Part shown: piece by piece, positions 55,973-63,801 of the stretch | Layout of the letters: each line of letters opens with the position of its first letter | Position numbering within the stretch: position 1 is the stretch's first letter | Assembly: GCF_002161235.1 (NCBI RefSeq) | Contig: NZ_NFHE01000002.1 | Location: 124,001-188,000 of the forward strand | Source: Pseudoflavonifractor sp. An85 | GTDB taxonomy: Bacteria; Bacillota; Clostridia; Oscillospirales; Oscillospiraceae | Length of the DNA stretch: 64,000 nt | Reading direction: 5' to 3' | Translations under genes and position numbers: made by a program | Notes under the pieces: model-generated | The model's input: only the letters and a program-made list of their open reading frames with translations | Databases searched by the model: none | Told to the model about the DNA's origin: nothing

Positions 55973-56199
55973 ATGCGGCAAGGTATTCTTAAATAAAATT
56001 TGATAATGGGCGCAAAAATGATTGCCCCTTGCAGGGGCTTGGTTTTTGTACCCAATTTTAAGAATACTTTTGCCTTTTTAGTAAATATCGTGACGGACCG
56101 CGGCTTATGTAAGTCGTGTATGTTTCTGTGTGTCCGAAGTCATGATCCCCAGCGGTAAAAGTATTAGCCGCTGGGGATTTTTGCGCCCATTCGGGCCTT
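55973..56199 (+). promoter_or_regulatory. tet(W) leader with leader peptide and attenuator
   Basis: A short frame ATG CGG CAA GGT ATT CTT AAA TAA (55973-55996) codes for MRQGILK with GAGGAG upstream. AAGGTATTCTTAAA in it can pair with TTTTAAGAATACTT at about 56056-56070. A later hairpin, ATCCCCAGCGG / CCGCTGGGGAT (about 56147-56179), is followed by TTTTT. Tetracycline stalling on the leader peptide could change the fold and let RNA polymerase pass, as proposed for tet(M)-type genes. Confidence 0.65.
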
Positions 56200-56214
56200 G
56201 TATGGAGGATAGAC

Positions 56215-58134
56215 ATGAACATTATCAATATCGGGATTCTTGCCCATGTAGACGCTGGAAAGACGACCTTGACGGAGAGTCTGCTATATGCCAGTGGAGC
56301 CATTTCAGAACCAGGGAGCGTCGAAAAAGGGACAACGAGGACGGACACCTTGTTTTTGGAGCGGCAGCGTGGGATTACCATTCAAGCGGCAGTCACTTCC
56401 TTCCAGTGGCACAGATGTAAAGTTAACATTGTGGATACGCCCGGCCACATGGATTTTTTGGCGGAGGTGTACCGCTCTTTGGCTGTTTTAGATGGGGCCA
56501 TCTTGGTGATCTCCGCGAAAGATGGCGTGCAGGCCCAGACCCGTATTCTGTTCCATGCCCTGCGGAAAATGAACATTCCCACCGTTATCTTTATCAACAA
56601 GATCGACCAGGCTGGCGTTGATTTGCAGAGCGTGGTTCAGTCTGTTCGGGATAAGCTCTCCGCCGATATTATCATCAAGCAGACGGTGTCGCTGTCCCCG
56701 GAAATAGTCCTGGAGGAAAATACCGACATAGAAGCATGGGATGCGGTCATCGAAAATAACGATGCATTATTGGAAAAGTATATCGCAGGAGAACCAATCA
56801 GCCAGGAAAAACTTGCGCGGGAGGAACAGCGGCGGGTTCAAGAAGCCTCCCTGTTTCCGGTCTATCATGGCAGCGCCAAAAAGGGCCTTGGCATTCAACC
56901 GTTGATGGATGCGGTGACAGGGCTGTTCCAACCGATTGGGGAACAGGGGGGCGCCGCCCTATGCGGCAGCGTTTTCAAGGTTGAGTACACCGATTGCGGC
57001 CAGCGGCGTGTCTATCTACGGTTATACAGCGGAACGCTGCGCCTGCGGGATACGGTGGCCCTGGCCGGGAGAGAAAAGCTGAAAATCACAGAGATGCGTA
57101 TTCCATCCAAAGGGGAAATTGTTCGGACAGACACCGCTTATCAGGGTGAAATTGTTATCCTTCCCAGCGACAGCGTGAGGTTAAACGATGTATTAGGGGA
57201 CCAAACCCGGCTCCCTCGTAAAAGGTGGCGCGAGGACCCCCTCCCCATGCTGCGGACGACGATTGCGCCGAAAACGGCAGCGCAAAGAGAACGGCTGCTG
57301 GACGCTCTTACGCAACTTGCGGATACTGACCCGCTTTTGCGTTGCGAAGTGGATTCCATCACCCATGAGATCATTCTTTCTTTTTTGGGCCGGGTGCAGT
57401 TGGAGGTTGTTTCCGCTTTGCTGTCGGAAAAATACAAGCTTGAAACAGTGGTAAAGGAACCCTCCGTCATTTATATGGAGCGGCCGCTCAAAGCAGCCAG
57501 CCACACCATCCATATCGAGGTGCCGCCCAACCCGTTTTGGGCATCCATAGGACTGTCTGTTACACCACTCTCGCTTGGCTCCGGTGTACAATACGAGAGC
57601 CGGGTTTCGCTGGGATACTTGAACCAGAGTTTTCAAAACGCTGTCAGGGATGGTATCCGTTACGGGCTGGAGCAGGGCTTGTTCGGCTGGAACGTAACGG
57701 ACTGTAAGATTTGCTTTGAATACGGGCTTTATTACAGTCCGGTCAGCACGCCGGCGGACTTCCGCTCATTGGCCCCGATTGTATTGGAACAGGCATTGAA
57801 GGAATCGGGGACGCAGCTGCTGGAACCTTATCTCTCCTTCATCCTCTATGCGCCCCAGGAATACCTTTCCAGGGCTTATCATGATGCACCGAAATACTGT
57901 GCCACCATCGAAACGGCCCAGGTAAAAAAGGATGAAGTTGTCTTTACTGGCGAGATTCCCGCCCGCTGTATACAGGCATACCGTACTGATCTGGCCTTTT
58001 ACACCAACGGGCGGAGCGTATGCCTTACAGAGCTGAAAGGATATCAGGCCGCTGTCGGTCAGCCGGTCATCCAGCCCCGCCGTCCAAACAGCCGCCTGGA
58101 CAAGGTGCGCCATATGTTTCAGAAGGTAATGTAA
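56215..58134 (+). CDS. tet(W): Tetracycline resistance ribosomal protection protein Tet(W)
   Basis: 639-aa EF-G-like GTPase that removes tetracycline from the ribosome. G1 AHVDAGKTT near residue 11, G3 DTPGHMDF, G4 NKIDQ; the sequence is very close to my memory of Tet(W), starting [20 protein letters not shown] and ending HMFQKVM, at the same 639-aa length. The start ATG 56215 follows GGAGGATAGAC. It is the obvious cargo of the element. The exact variant (W, a W/O mosaic or another) needs an alignment. Confidence 0.95.
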   Translation: MNIINIGILAHVDAGKTTLTESLLYASGAISEPGSVEKGTTRTDTLFLERQRGITIQAAVTSFQWHRCKVNIVDTPGHMDFLAEVYRSLAVLDGAILVISAKDGVQAQTRILFHALRKMNIPTVIFINKIDQAGVDLQSVVQSVRDKLSADIIIKQTVSLSPEIVLEENTDIEAWDAVIENNDALLEKYIAGEPISQEKLAREEQRRVQEASLFPVYHGSAKKGLGIQPLMDAVTGLFQPIGEQGGAALCGSVFKVEYTDCGQRRVYLRLYSGTLRLRDTVALAGREKLKITEMRIPSKGEIVRTDTAYQGEIVILPSDSVRLNDVLGDQTRLPRKRWREDPLPMLRTTIAPKTAAQRERLLDALTQLADTDPLLRCEVDSITHEIILSFLGRVQLEVVSALLSEKYKLETVVKEPSVIYMERPLKAASHTIHIEVPPNPFWASIGLSVTPLSLGSGVQYESRVSLGYLNQSFQNAVRDGIRYGLEQGLFGWNVTDCKICFEYGLYYSPVSTPADFRSLAPIVLEQALKESGTQLLEPYLSFILYAPQEYLSRAYHDAPKYCATIETAQVKKDEVVFTGEIPARCIQAYRTDLAFYTNGRSVCLTELKGYQAAVGQPVIQPRRPNSRLDKVRHMFQKVM

Positions 58135-58184
58135 AGATACATAATCGTCAAGACGGCAACAATCAGAAGTTATGGAGGGTAACA

Positions 58185-58952
58185 ATGGAATATAGTAAGG
58201 AAGATTTAATGGAAGCAAAAAAGCAAATTTGGGGAGTGGGAGAGAACATGGGAACAGAGGAAAGTAAAAAAATCTGGGAGGAGAACGCACAATTTTGGGA
58301 TAATGCAATGGGTGACGAATCTAATGAATTTCACAGAGAGGTAGTGCGTCCCAAAGTAACGGAACTTCTATCTCCTAATCCTGCGGATTACATTTTGGAT
58401 ATTGCGTGTGGCAATGGAAATTATTCTTCGTATCTTGCACAAAGAGGCGCTTCGGTTGTCGCTTTTGATTACAGCAAAAAAATGATAGAATTGGCTAAAA
58501 GACGGCAATCACAATATGCAAAACAAATTGAATTTTGTGTGGCGGATGCGACCGATAGAAAAAGTATATTAGAATTAAAAAGAAATCGAGCCTTTACGAA
58601 AGCAGTTTCTAATATGGCAATTATGGATATTACGGATATTGAACCACTTCTTATGGCTGTTTATGAACTGTTGCAGGAAAGCGGAATTTTTGTCTTTGCA
58701 ACGCAACACCCTTGTTTTGTCACGTTGACTGAAAAATATATGACACCGCACAGTTACTATGATATAGCGATTGAAGGGCAACCGAAAGAGCAGATTTATT
58801 ATCATCGTTCCATACAAGATATTTTTAACCTTTGTTTTAGAGCTGGATTTGTCATTGATGGATTTTATGAAGAATGTTTCAAAACCAACAAAGAAATTCC
58901 TATGGTAATGATAGTAAGGCTTAAGAAGGTAAAACGTGATACCTTACAATAA
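58185..58952 (+). CDS. Class I SAM-dependent methyltransferase, low GC
   Basis: 255 aa from ATG 58185, which has GGAGGG upstream. SAM-binding motif I YILDIACGNGNYSSYLAQRG at residues about 65-85 and FDYSKKMIELAK thereafter. Base composition is clearly lower in GC than its neighbours, so it comes from another source. Residues 1-17 (MEYSKEDLMEAKKQIWG) look like the start of an unrelated family, and a natural start for the methyltransferase itself is ATG 58248 (MGTEESKKIWEEN) with GGGAG upstream. The gene is probably a fusion of two starts. Target unknown. Confidence 0.75.
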   Translation: MEYSKEDLMEAKKQIWGVGENMGTEESKKIWEENAQFWDNAMGDESNEFHREVVRPKVTELLSPNPADYILDIACGNGNYSSYLAQRGASVVAFDYSKKMIELAKRRQSQYAKQIEFCVADATDRKSILELKRNRAFTKAVSNMAIMDITDIEPLLMAVYELLQESGIFVFATQHPCFVTLTEKYMTPHSYYDIAIEGQPKEQIYYHRSIQDIFNLCFRAGFVIDGFYEECFKTNKEIPMVMIVRLKKVKRDTLQ

Positions 58953-59121
58953 ATTCAAGTTTGTCGGGTAAATAGCAAAGCCAGCCGAGCCAGCGGGCGG
59001 TCAAGATGAACGGGCTTCGCCCACCGTTGACAGCCCCGCCCGGTTTCGCAGTTAGGCAGTCAAGGAGCGACAGCAAGGAGTGCTGCCGCCCCGCACTATT
59101 ATTCAGAGAGGGGGAATTTCC

Positions 59122-59202
59122 ATGACAGACCAGAAAGCCTATCAAGAATATATCCAGCGCAGGTACAACGCCTCTTGCAAGGCTGTTATCCGCTGTGCCT
59201 GA
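59122..59202 (+). pseudogene. Truncated gene start (26 codons)
   Basis: ATG 59122 follows GAGAGGGGG and reads MTDQKAYQEYIQRRYNASCK..RCA then stops. The start resembles small sigma-factor-like proteins often seen in conjugative elements of gut Firmicutes, so this may be the broken remnant of such a gene. Confidence 0.45.
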
Positions 59203-59267
59203 CAGCGTCCGTCCGTGCCGGAATTATGTAGAGCTCCACATAATTCTGTTGTATTTCCCAGCCTTTT

Positions 59268-59338
59268 GTGATACTATTTTGATACTAATAAACTTTACAG
59301 CCGAAAATAGCAGGTGGAATATTAACATATTTGCGAAA
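59268..59338 (+). repeat. Right-end repeats (arm-type copies and 18-base direct repeat)
   Basis: GTGATACT and TTGATACT (59268-59286) match the left-end pair at 50605-50623; ATTAACATATTTGCGAAA (59321-59338) matches 51408-51425. Confidence 0.6.
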
Positions 59339-59388
59339 GTTTTTCCTGCGAAATCACCTCAAATACACCCTACTATATCTGAATTTGC

Positions 59389-59397
59389 CGAGTGGGA
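59389..59397 (+). repeat. Right att core (attR)
   Basis: CGAGTGGGA followed by GTAA restores the original guaA ending GAG TGG GAG TAA. Marks the right limit of the element. Confidence 0.85.
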
Positions 59398-59420
59398 GTA
59401 AGATAAAAGACGTATAAGGG

Positions 59421-59459
59421 AAATGCCTTGCGGACCATTGTGGTCCGCAAGGCATTTTT
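59421..59459 (+). terminator. Original guaA terminator, displaced by the element
   Basis: AAATGCCTTGCGGACCA / TGGTCCGCAAGGCATTT hairpin followed by a T run, 20 bases after the guaA-like ending at 59401. In the uninserted chromosome it would directly follow guaA; it also serves the convergent metallophosphoesterase gene. Confidence 0.85.
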
Positions 59460-59472
59460 GATTGGGTTGTAT

Positions 59473-60069
59473 TTACGGATTCAGCTCCACAACATATCGC
59501 TCAAATCCATTGACTACCCGGGTGTTTCCATATGCACTTTCCCGGCAGATATTGCGGGAGTAATTCAAATGGGTGTGCCCGTGGAGAAACAGGGAGGGTT
59601 GGTAGCGATCCAACATCTGGTTGAAGGCTTTGAATCCGGTGTGGGCCAGATCCTCGGACTCCACCATGCCGAAGCCTGGGGCATGGGTGAGCAGGATGTC
59701 AAACCCGTGCTTGAACCAGATTTTCGGGGCCAGTTTGCGGGCCCGCCACATCATCTGTTTCTGGGTATACTGATTGATTCCAGGTTTATACCGCATGGAG
59801 CCCCCCAGACCCACGATGCGTATCCCTTGATGCTCGTACAGCCGTCCATCCACACAGATGCACCCCTCCGGCTCGGTCTTTTCGTAGAGATCATCGTGGT
59901 TTCCATGTACATACAGCACAGGGCAGGGGGCAAAGGTGGCCAGGAAGGACAAATAATGGGGGTGCAGATCGCCGCAGGAGAGGATCAGGTCCAGACCATC
60001 CAACTTTCCGGGGCGGTAGAAGTCCCAAAGGGCCAGACATTCCTGGTCGGCAACTACCAATATTTTCAT
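59473..60069 (-). CDS. Metallophosphoesterase
   Basis: 198 aa of the calcineurin-like phosphoesterase fold. Motifs: LILSCGDLHPHYL (GD), YVHGNHDDLY (GNHD), LLTHAPG and FLHGHTH. The first motif, usually DxH, is DQE here (VVADQECLALWDFY), so one metal ligand differs from classical members; this might be normal for the subfamily. Phosphodiester or phosphomonoester substrate unknown. It overlaps the next gene by four bases. Confidence 0.85.
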   Translation of the reverse strand: MKILVVADQECLALWDFYRPGKLDGLDLILSCGDLHPHYLSFLATFAPCPVLYVHGNHDDLYEKTEPEGCICVDGRLYEHQGIRIVGLGGSMRYKPGINQYTQKQMMWRARKLAPKIWFKHGFDILLTHAPGFGMVESEDLAHTGFKAFNQMLDRYQPSLFLHGHTHLNYSRNICRESAYGNTRVVNGFERYVVELNP

Positions 60070-61934
60070 GTGGCATCCCTCCTTTCCAGCCCTTGCAGCC
60101 GAATGAGCTCCTGGGCTTTGGGAGTGAACTCCTCCAGCTTGGGTACTTCACCGATGACATGGGAGGATAGCCAGTTCATGGTGATGATGTCCTGGGCCGT
60201 CATAGGTATGTCATCGCTGTGCATGGCCTTTCCACTTTGGTCGTGCATGGTGCCATAAAAGGGGTCCAGACGGCCATTGCGCAGATCATCCAACAGCAGG
60301 CTCACCAGGCGACGTGTGCCGGAGGGAACCCGGTGGGAGCACAGCACGTTTACCACGCCCTGGGACATACCCCACCAGTAGTTGATGGCGCTGTTCTGCC
60401 GCTCTTCCGATTTCCAAGTGCCGTCCATCACCCGGCGAATGAGGCTCTGGTAGAGACGTCCCCAGTTGCACTGGATGAGGGCCATATTGCGCACCTTGTT
60501 TTGGGTGATACCGGCGTATTCGCCCAACTGATCCCGATAGTCAATGAGGCGAATACCCAGATCATAGAGACGCTGCACGCCATTCCCCCGTTGCAGTTGG
60601 GACCATTCCAGATAGACCTGGGCATGGGGATTGACCAGTTTAACCCCCTGGACAAAGGCGTTTAGATTGGCGATGCTGTCATAGGTGGGGTGATCGGCCA
60701 CATAACCGATGCGGCCATCGTAGGTCAAAGAGCCCGCCACCACACCCTTGATGAATTTGGCCCCATAGAGCCGCGGGTAATAGGTGCGCACCGAGGGGTA
60801 ATTGGTGTTGAGAGAACAGTTTAAGATTTTCACATCGGGGTGAAGCACCGCCTCTTTGACGCTGGGGAGCAGGGAAGTGATGCTGGTGGTGAAAATGATG
60901 CTGGCCCCCGCTGTGTGGATGGCATCCTCCATGGCAGCCAAGGCCTGTTCTTCGGTGGCAGCATCCTCATAACTGACGGTCTCGATTTGATCCCGCATGG
61001 TGTTGGCCAAGCGGTAGCGTCCATATTCGTGGTTGTAGGTCCAATGGGATTGGGCGGCGTTGTCGTCGTGGACAAAGGCCACTTTGAGCTTGGTGGGACG
61101 CATGATGGAGATCAGCGGAGCTTTCACGTTGTCGTCCAGCAAAAGGGTGCGCTGGGTGCTCTCCAGACAACTGAGAATCTCCTGGTTGATTTTGGTCAAA
61201 TCATTTTCAATTTCAGATGGAAGCTTGTGGGCGGAGGCTTTGTATCCGAAAATCTCAATGTAGATGAGAAACGCCTCGGACAGCTTGTCCTTTCTGGGGT
61301 ATTGATGGAGGAAGGCCTCATAGAACATGTAGTAGAAGGCACGGAACTTATAGCTCTCATCCGAACTCCACTCTTCAAATTCCTTCAAGCCAATGGCCCG
61401 CATCAGCCGGGCGTACAGGCCGGGCTGCCGAAACACCACACAGAGTAGGCCGGTGGCCCGATAAAACTGCAAAAACTCGTAGTAAGCCACCACTTCCGGA
61501 TTGTCCGAGCGGGGGGGAAGCAGACGGGTCACCGTACCAGGGACGGAAACGGCTTCAAAATGTTTGAGTACGCTCACACGCTTGTGACCTTCGATGACAT
61601 AGTAGCGGTTGAGGTATTCCACGGCCTTGATGGGATCACGGATTCCGTTTTCCAGGTGGCTGGCACACAGGTTGATCCACTTGTTGGCAAATTCGCTGCC
61701 CACTGGCATAATGGGAGAAAAGTTAAAGGAAAAGGTTTCTGCCCGCAGTTCAGTGCAGGTGCCTTGAATCAGCTCCAGGGGAATTTCCACAATCCCCAAG
61801 GACTCCCGTCCATTGGAGGATTTTTGTGCCTCCGGAGGCAAAACAGCCAACTCACCCGACAGTCCATGTTCCTGCGCTTCCCGTTTCTCCTTTAGGCCTT
61901 CCCGCAATGCTTTTTGATATTCGGCTTGTATCAT
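60066..61934 (-). CDS. Cytoplasmic ParB-like and BMP-family (purine-binding) fusion protein
   Basis: 622 aa without signal peptide or lipobox. Residues about 50-150 look like a ParB-type domain (RDPIKAVEYLNRYYVIEGHKRVSVLKHF). Residues about 290-570 resemble the BMP/PnrA family of basic membrane proteins that bind nucleosides (KLKVAFVHDDNAAQSHWTYNH, YGRIGYVADHP-like, GDLKNGRLDPFYG-like). BMP proteins are normally lipoproteins, so a cytoplasmic one fused to a ParB-like part is a sensor-like protein. Start ATG 61934 follows AAAGGAG. Overlaps the metallophosphoesterase gene by four bases. Confidence 0.7.
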   Translation of the reverse strand: MIQAEYQKALREGLKEKREAQEHGLSGELAVLPPEAQKSSNGRESLGIVEIPLELIQGTCTELRAETFSFNFSPIMPVGSEFANKWINLCASHLENGIRDPIKAVEYLNRYYVIEGHKRVSVLKHFEAVSVPGTVTRLLPPRSDNPEVVAYYEFLQFYRATGLLCVVFRQPGLYARLMRAIGLKEFEEWSSDESYKFRAFYYMFYEAFLHQYPRKDKLSEAFLIYIEIFGYKASAHKLPSEIENDLTKINQEILSCLESTQRTLLLDDNVKAPLISIMRPTKLKVAFVHDDNAAQSHWTYNHEYGRYRLANTMRDQIETVSYEDAATEEQALAAMEDAIHTAGASIIFTTSITSLLPSVKEAVLHPDVKILNCSLNTNYPSVRTYYPRLYGAKFIKGVVAGSLTYDGRIGYVADHPTYDSIANLNAFVQGVKLVNPHAQVYLEWSQLQRGNGVQRLYDLGIRLIDYRDQLGEYAGITQNKVRNMALIQCNWGRLYQSLIRRVMDGTWKSEERQNSAINYWWGMSQGVVNVLCSHRVPSGTRRLVSLLLDDLRNGRLDPFYGTMHDQSGKAMHSDDIPMTAQDIITMNWLSSHVIGEVPKLEEFTPKAQELIRLQGLERRDAT

Positions 61935-62001
61935 GGGTTCTCCTTTCCAAGAGCCATACAAGAATAAGGGTCAGGCAGTGCGCCTGACCCTTATGTAGGA
62001 T

Positions 62002-63138
62002 TTAGATGAGATTGCGCTCGGTCTCACTGTCAAACAGATGCACCAAGTGGCCGGGGAACTCAAAGCGCAGCTTGGTCCCGTGGGGGACACCACCGTGGAA
62101 CTCGGTGGGAAGGTCGCTGGTGGGAACGCGCATGACGATGTTGCTGGTGTTGGCTCCGCCCATATTGCCTTCCACGTGAATGTAGATTTCGCTGCCCATC
62201 ATCTCGGACACGTCAACGGTGCCGGTGAGGGTATTTGCCTTCTGGTCATCGGAGACAAAGACGATGTGCTCGGGACGAATGCCCAACACGATATCCTGAG
62301 AAACTGCACCGTTGGCCTTGAGCTTTTCCTGCACTTGCTGGGGCAGCTGGATGGAAGCGCCGCCGCAGATGGCATGGTAGGTATCGCCGCTCTTTTCCAA
62401 CTTGGCGTTGAAGAAGTTCATTTGAGGAGTGCCGATAAAGCCGGCCACGAAGGTGTTGATGGGGTGGTCGAATACCTCTTGAGGGGTGCCCACCTGCTGA
62501 ATGTAGCCGTCTTTCATGATGACGATCCGATCGCCCAGGGTCATGGCTTCGGTCTGATCATGGGTGACGTAAATGAAGGTGGTGTCAATGCGCTGGCGCA
62601 GCTTGATGATCTCTGCACGCATCTGGTTACGCAGCTTGGCATCCAGGTTGGACAAAGGCTCATCCATCAAGAACACCTGAGGCTCACGGACGATGGCGCG
62701 GCCAATGGCCACACGCTGGCGCTGACCGCCGGACAGAGCCTTGGGCTTGCGCTGGAGATACTGGGTGATGTCCAGGATCTCGGCGGCTTCCTTCACGCGA
62801 CGATCAATCTCTTCCTTGGGGACCTTACGCAGCTTCAAAGCAAAGGCCATGTTTTCATACACCGTCATGTGGGGGTACAGAGCGTAGCTCTGGAACACCA
62901 TGGCGATGTCACGGTCTTTGGGCTCCACGTTGTTGACCACGCGGTCGCCGATTTTCAGCTCGCCACTGGAGATGTCCTCCAGACCTGCAATCATACGCAG
63001 GGTGGTAGATTTACCGCATCCAGAAGGGCCAACCAGAACGATGAACTCCTTGTCCGCAATTTCCAGGTTGAAATCGTGGACGGCAGTTACCTGGTTGTCA
63101 TAGACTTTTTTGACGTTGGTAAGGGTTAAAGATGCCAT
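62002..63138 (-). CDS. ugpC: Carbohydrate ABC transporter ATP-binding protein, MsmK/UgpC type
   Basis: 378 aa. Walker A GPSGCGKST, signature LSGGQRQR, Walker B VFLMDEPLSNLDAKL, H-loop YVTHDQTEAM, then the TOBE/MOP regulatory domain typical for sugar ATPases (GIRPEHIVF). In Firmicutes one such ATPase often serves several sugar importers; no permeases lie here, which fits a shared MsmK. The start is ATG 63138 (MASLTLTNVKKVYDNQ). It lacks a close ribosome binding site (GGAGG lies over 20 bases upstream, in a structured leader). Confidence 0.9.
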   Translation of the reverse strand: MASLTLTNVKKVYDNQVTAVHDFNLEIADKEFIVLVGPSGCGKSTTLRMIAGLEDISSGELKIGDRVVNNVEPKDRDIAMVFQSYALYPHMTVYENMAFALKLRKVPKEEIDRRVKEAAEILDITQYLQRKPKALSGGQRQRVAIGRAIVREPQVFLMDEPLSNLDAKLRNQMRAEIIKLRQRIDTTFIYVTHDQTEAMTLGDRIVIMKDGYIQQVGTPQEVFDHPINTFVAGFIGTPQMNFFNAKLEKSGDTYHAICGGASIQLPQQVQEKLKANGAVSQDIVLGIRPEHIVFVSDDQKANTLTGTVDVSEMMGSEIYIHVEGNMGGANTSNIVMRVPTSDLPTEFHGGVPHGTKLRFEFPGHLVHLFDSETERNLI

Positions 63139-63333
63139 ACACATGGACCGTAGATGAGACGCCTCCGCGACGCATCCTCGCCAGCCACAGAGCGGAACTG
63201 TGGCTGCATTGCAACAAGTCTCCACATTGCTGCACCGCCGGTCAGCGGAATGTTTCCTCCTCTTGTTACCCTGTCGAGGCTATGAGCGAAAGCTCTGGGG
63301 AGTAGCTGCGACAGGTTGGATTTTGCCTTTGGC
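63139..63333 (-). promoter_or_regulatory. Long structured leader of the sugar ATPase gene
   Basis: About 195 bases between promoter and start codon. Stem CCTGTCG (63270-63276 on the plus strand) pairs with CGACAGG (63309-63315) around an inner GAGC/GCTC hairpin; AGCCACAG (63183-63190) pairs with CTGTGGCT (63198-63205). GGAGGAAAC at about 63255 is far from the start codon. A sensing RNA is possible; I recognise no known class. Confidence 0.5.
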
Positions 63334-63339
63334 TCCTTC

Positions 63340-63368
63340 AGTATAGAATAACGTGTTCAGGTCGTCAA
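63340..63368 (-). promoter_or_regulatory. Promoter of the sugar ATPase gene
   Basis: Minus strand TTGACG (63368-63363), 17-base spacer and TATACT (63345-63340). Confidence 0.75.
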
Positions 63369-63670
63369 CGGGGATTTTGTACATAGTGCACCATGGGAAG
63401 AGGTGAAACCCTGTAAACCAATAAAAAACTGTCAAAAATGTCAAAGTGAGTTTGGTGCAATAAATTGAGATGAGTCATGGATAAAGTCTATACAAAAAGA
63501 AGTTAAAGGTTTAAAATTAATAAAATAAAAAAGAATGGAGATAATTTGAATGAGAACAAAATTGTGCAAATGGTAAATTTTTTTAGTGGCGATTTTGACT
63601 TATGAAACTTGAAGGTGTAGAGACAAAATTTTCCTATTTAATGGCGTTTGTGAAAATAGGCGGAGTCTAC
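63369..63670. other. AT-rich intergenic region without genes
   Basis: About 300 bases between the two divergent promoters, clearly richer in AT than the rest of the window. No reading frame, tRNA or terminator was found. It may hold binding sites for regulators of the divergent genes. Confidence 0.5.
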
Positions 63671-63716
63671 TTGCTTTTTTACAGTCTTTCCCGTATAATG
63701 TGGACAAACGTTTTGC
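63671..63716 (+). promoter_or_regulatory. Promoter and possible operator of the LacI-family gene
   Basis: TTGCTT (63671-63676), 17-base spacer and TATAAT (63694-63699). Directly after the -10 is GGACAAACGTTTTGC with the palindrome AAACGTTT (63706-63713), which resembles LacI/CcpA-type operators, suggesting autoregulation. Confidence 0.65.
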
Positions 63717-63801
63717 TAAAATGAGTACAAATGCGTCTGGCAAACTGGAACGGAGGAAGGACTACACCAGATTGTCATTCGCCTGAAGAGCGGTGAGATA
63801 C

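Larger units (their letters stand above)
50543..59397 (+). mobile_element. Integrative mobilizable element in guaA carrying tet(W)
   Basis: About 8.85 kb between two CGAGTGGGA copies. Order: XRE repressor (minus), excisionase-like protein, tyrosine integrase, MobC-like protein, RepA-like helicase, iteron/oriT stretch, MobV relaxase, tet(W), methyltransferase, short remnant gene. There are integration, mobilization and cargo genes but no type IV secretion genes, so it would need a helper conjugative element. The guaA-type ending EWE and the guaA terminator lie right after its right end, which shows where the host sequence resumes. Confidence 0.88.

Noticed and set aside
50543-59397. A full conjugative element of the Tn916 type
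   Set aside because: No type IV secretion, FtsK-like coupling or Tn916 Orf genes are present; relaxase and MobC alone fit a mobilizable element.
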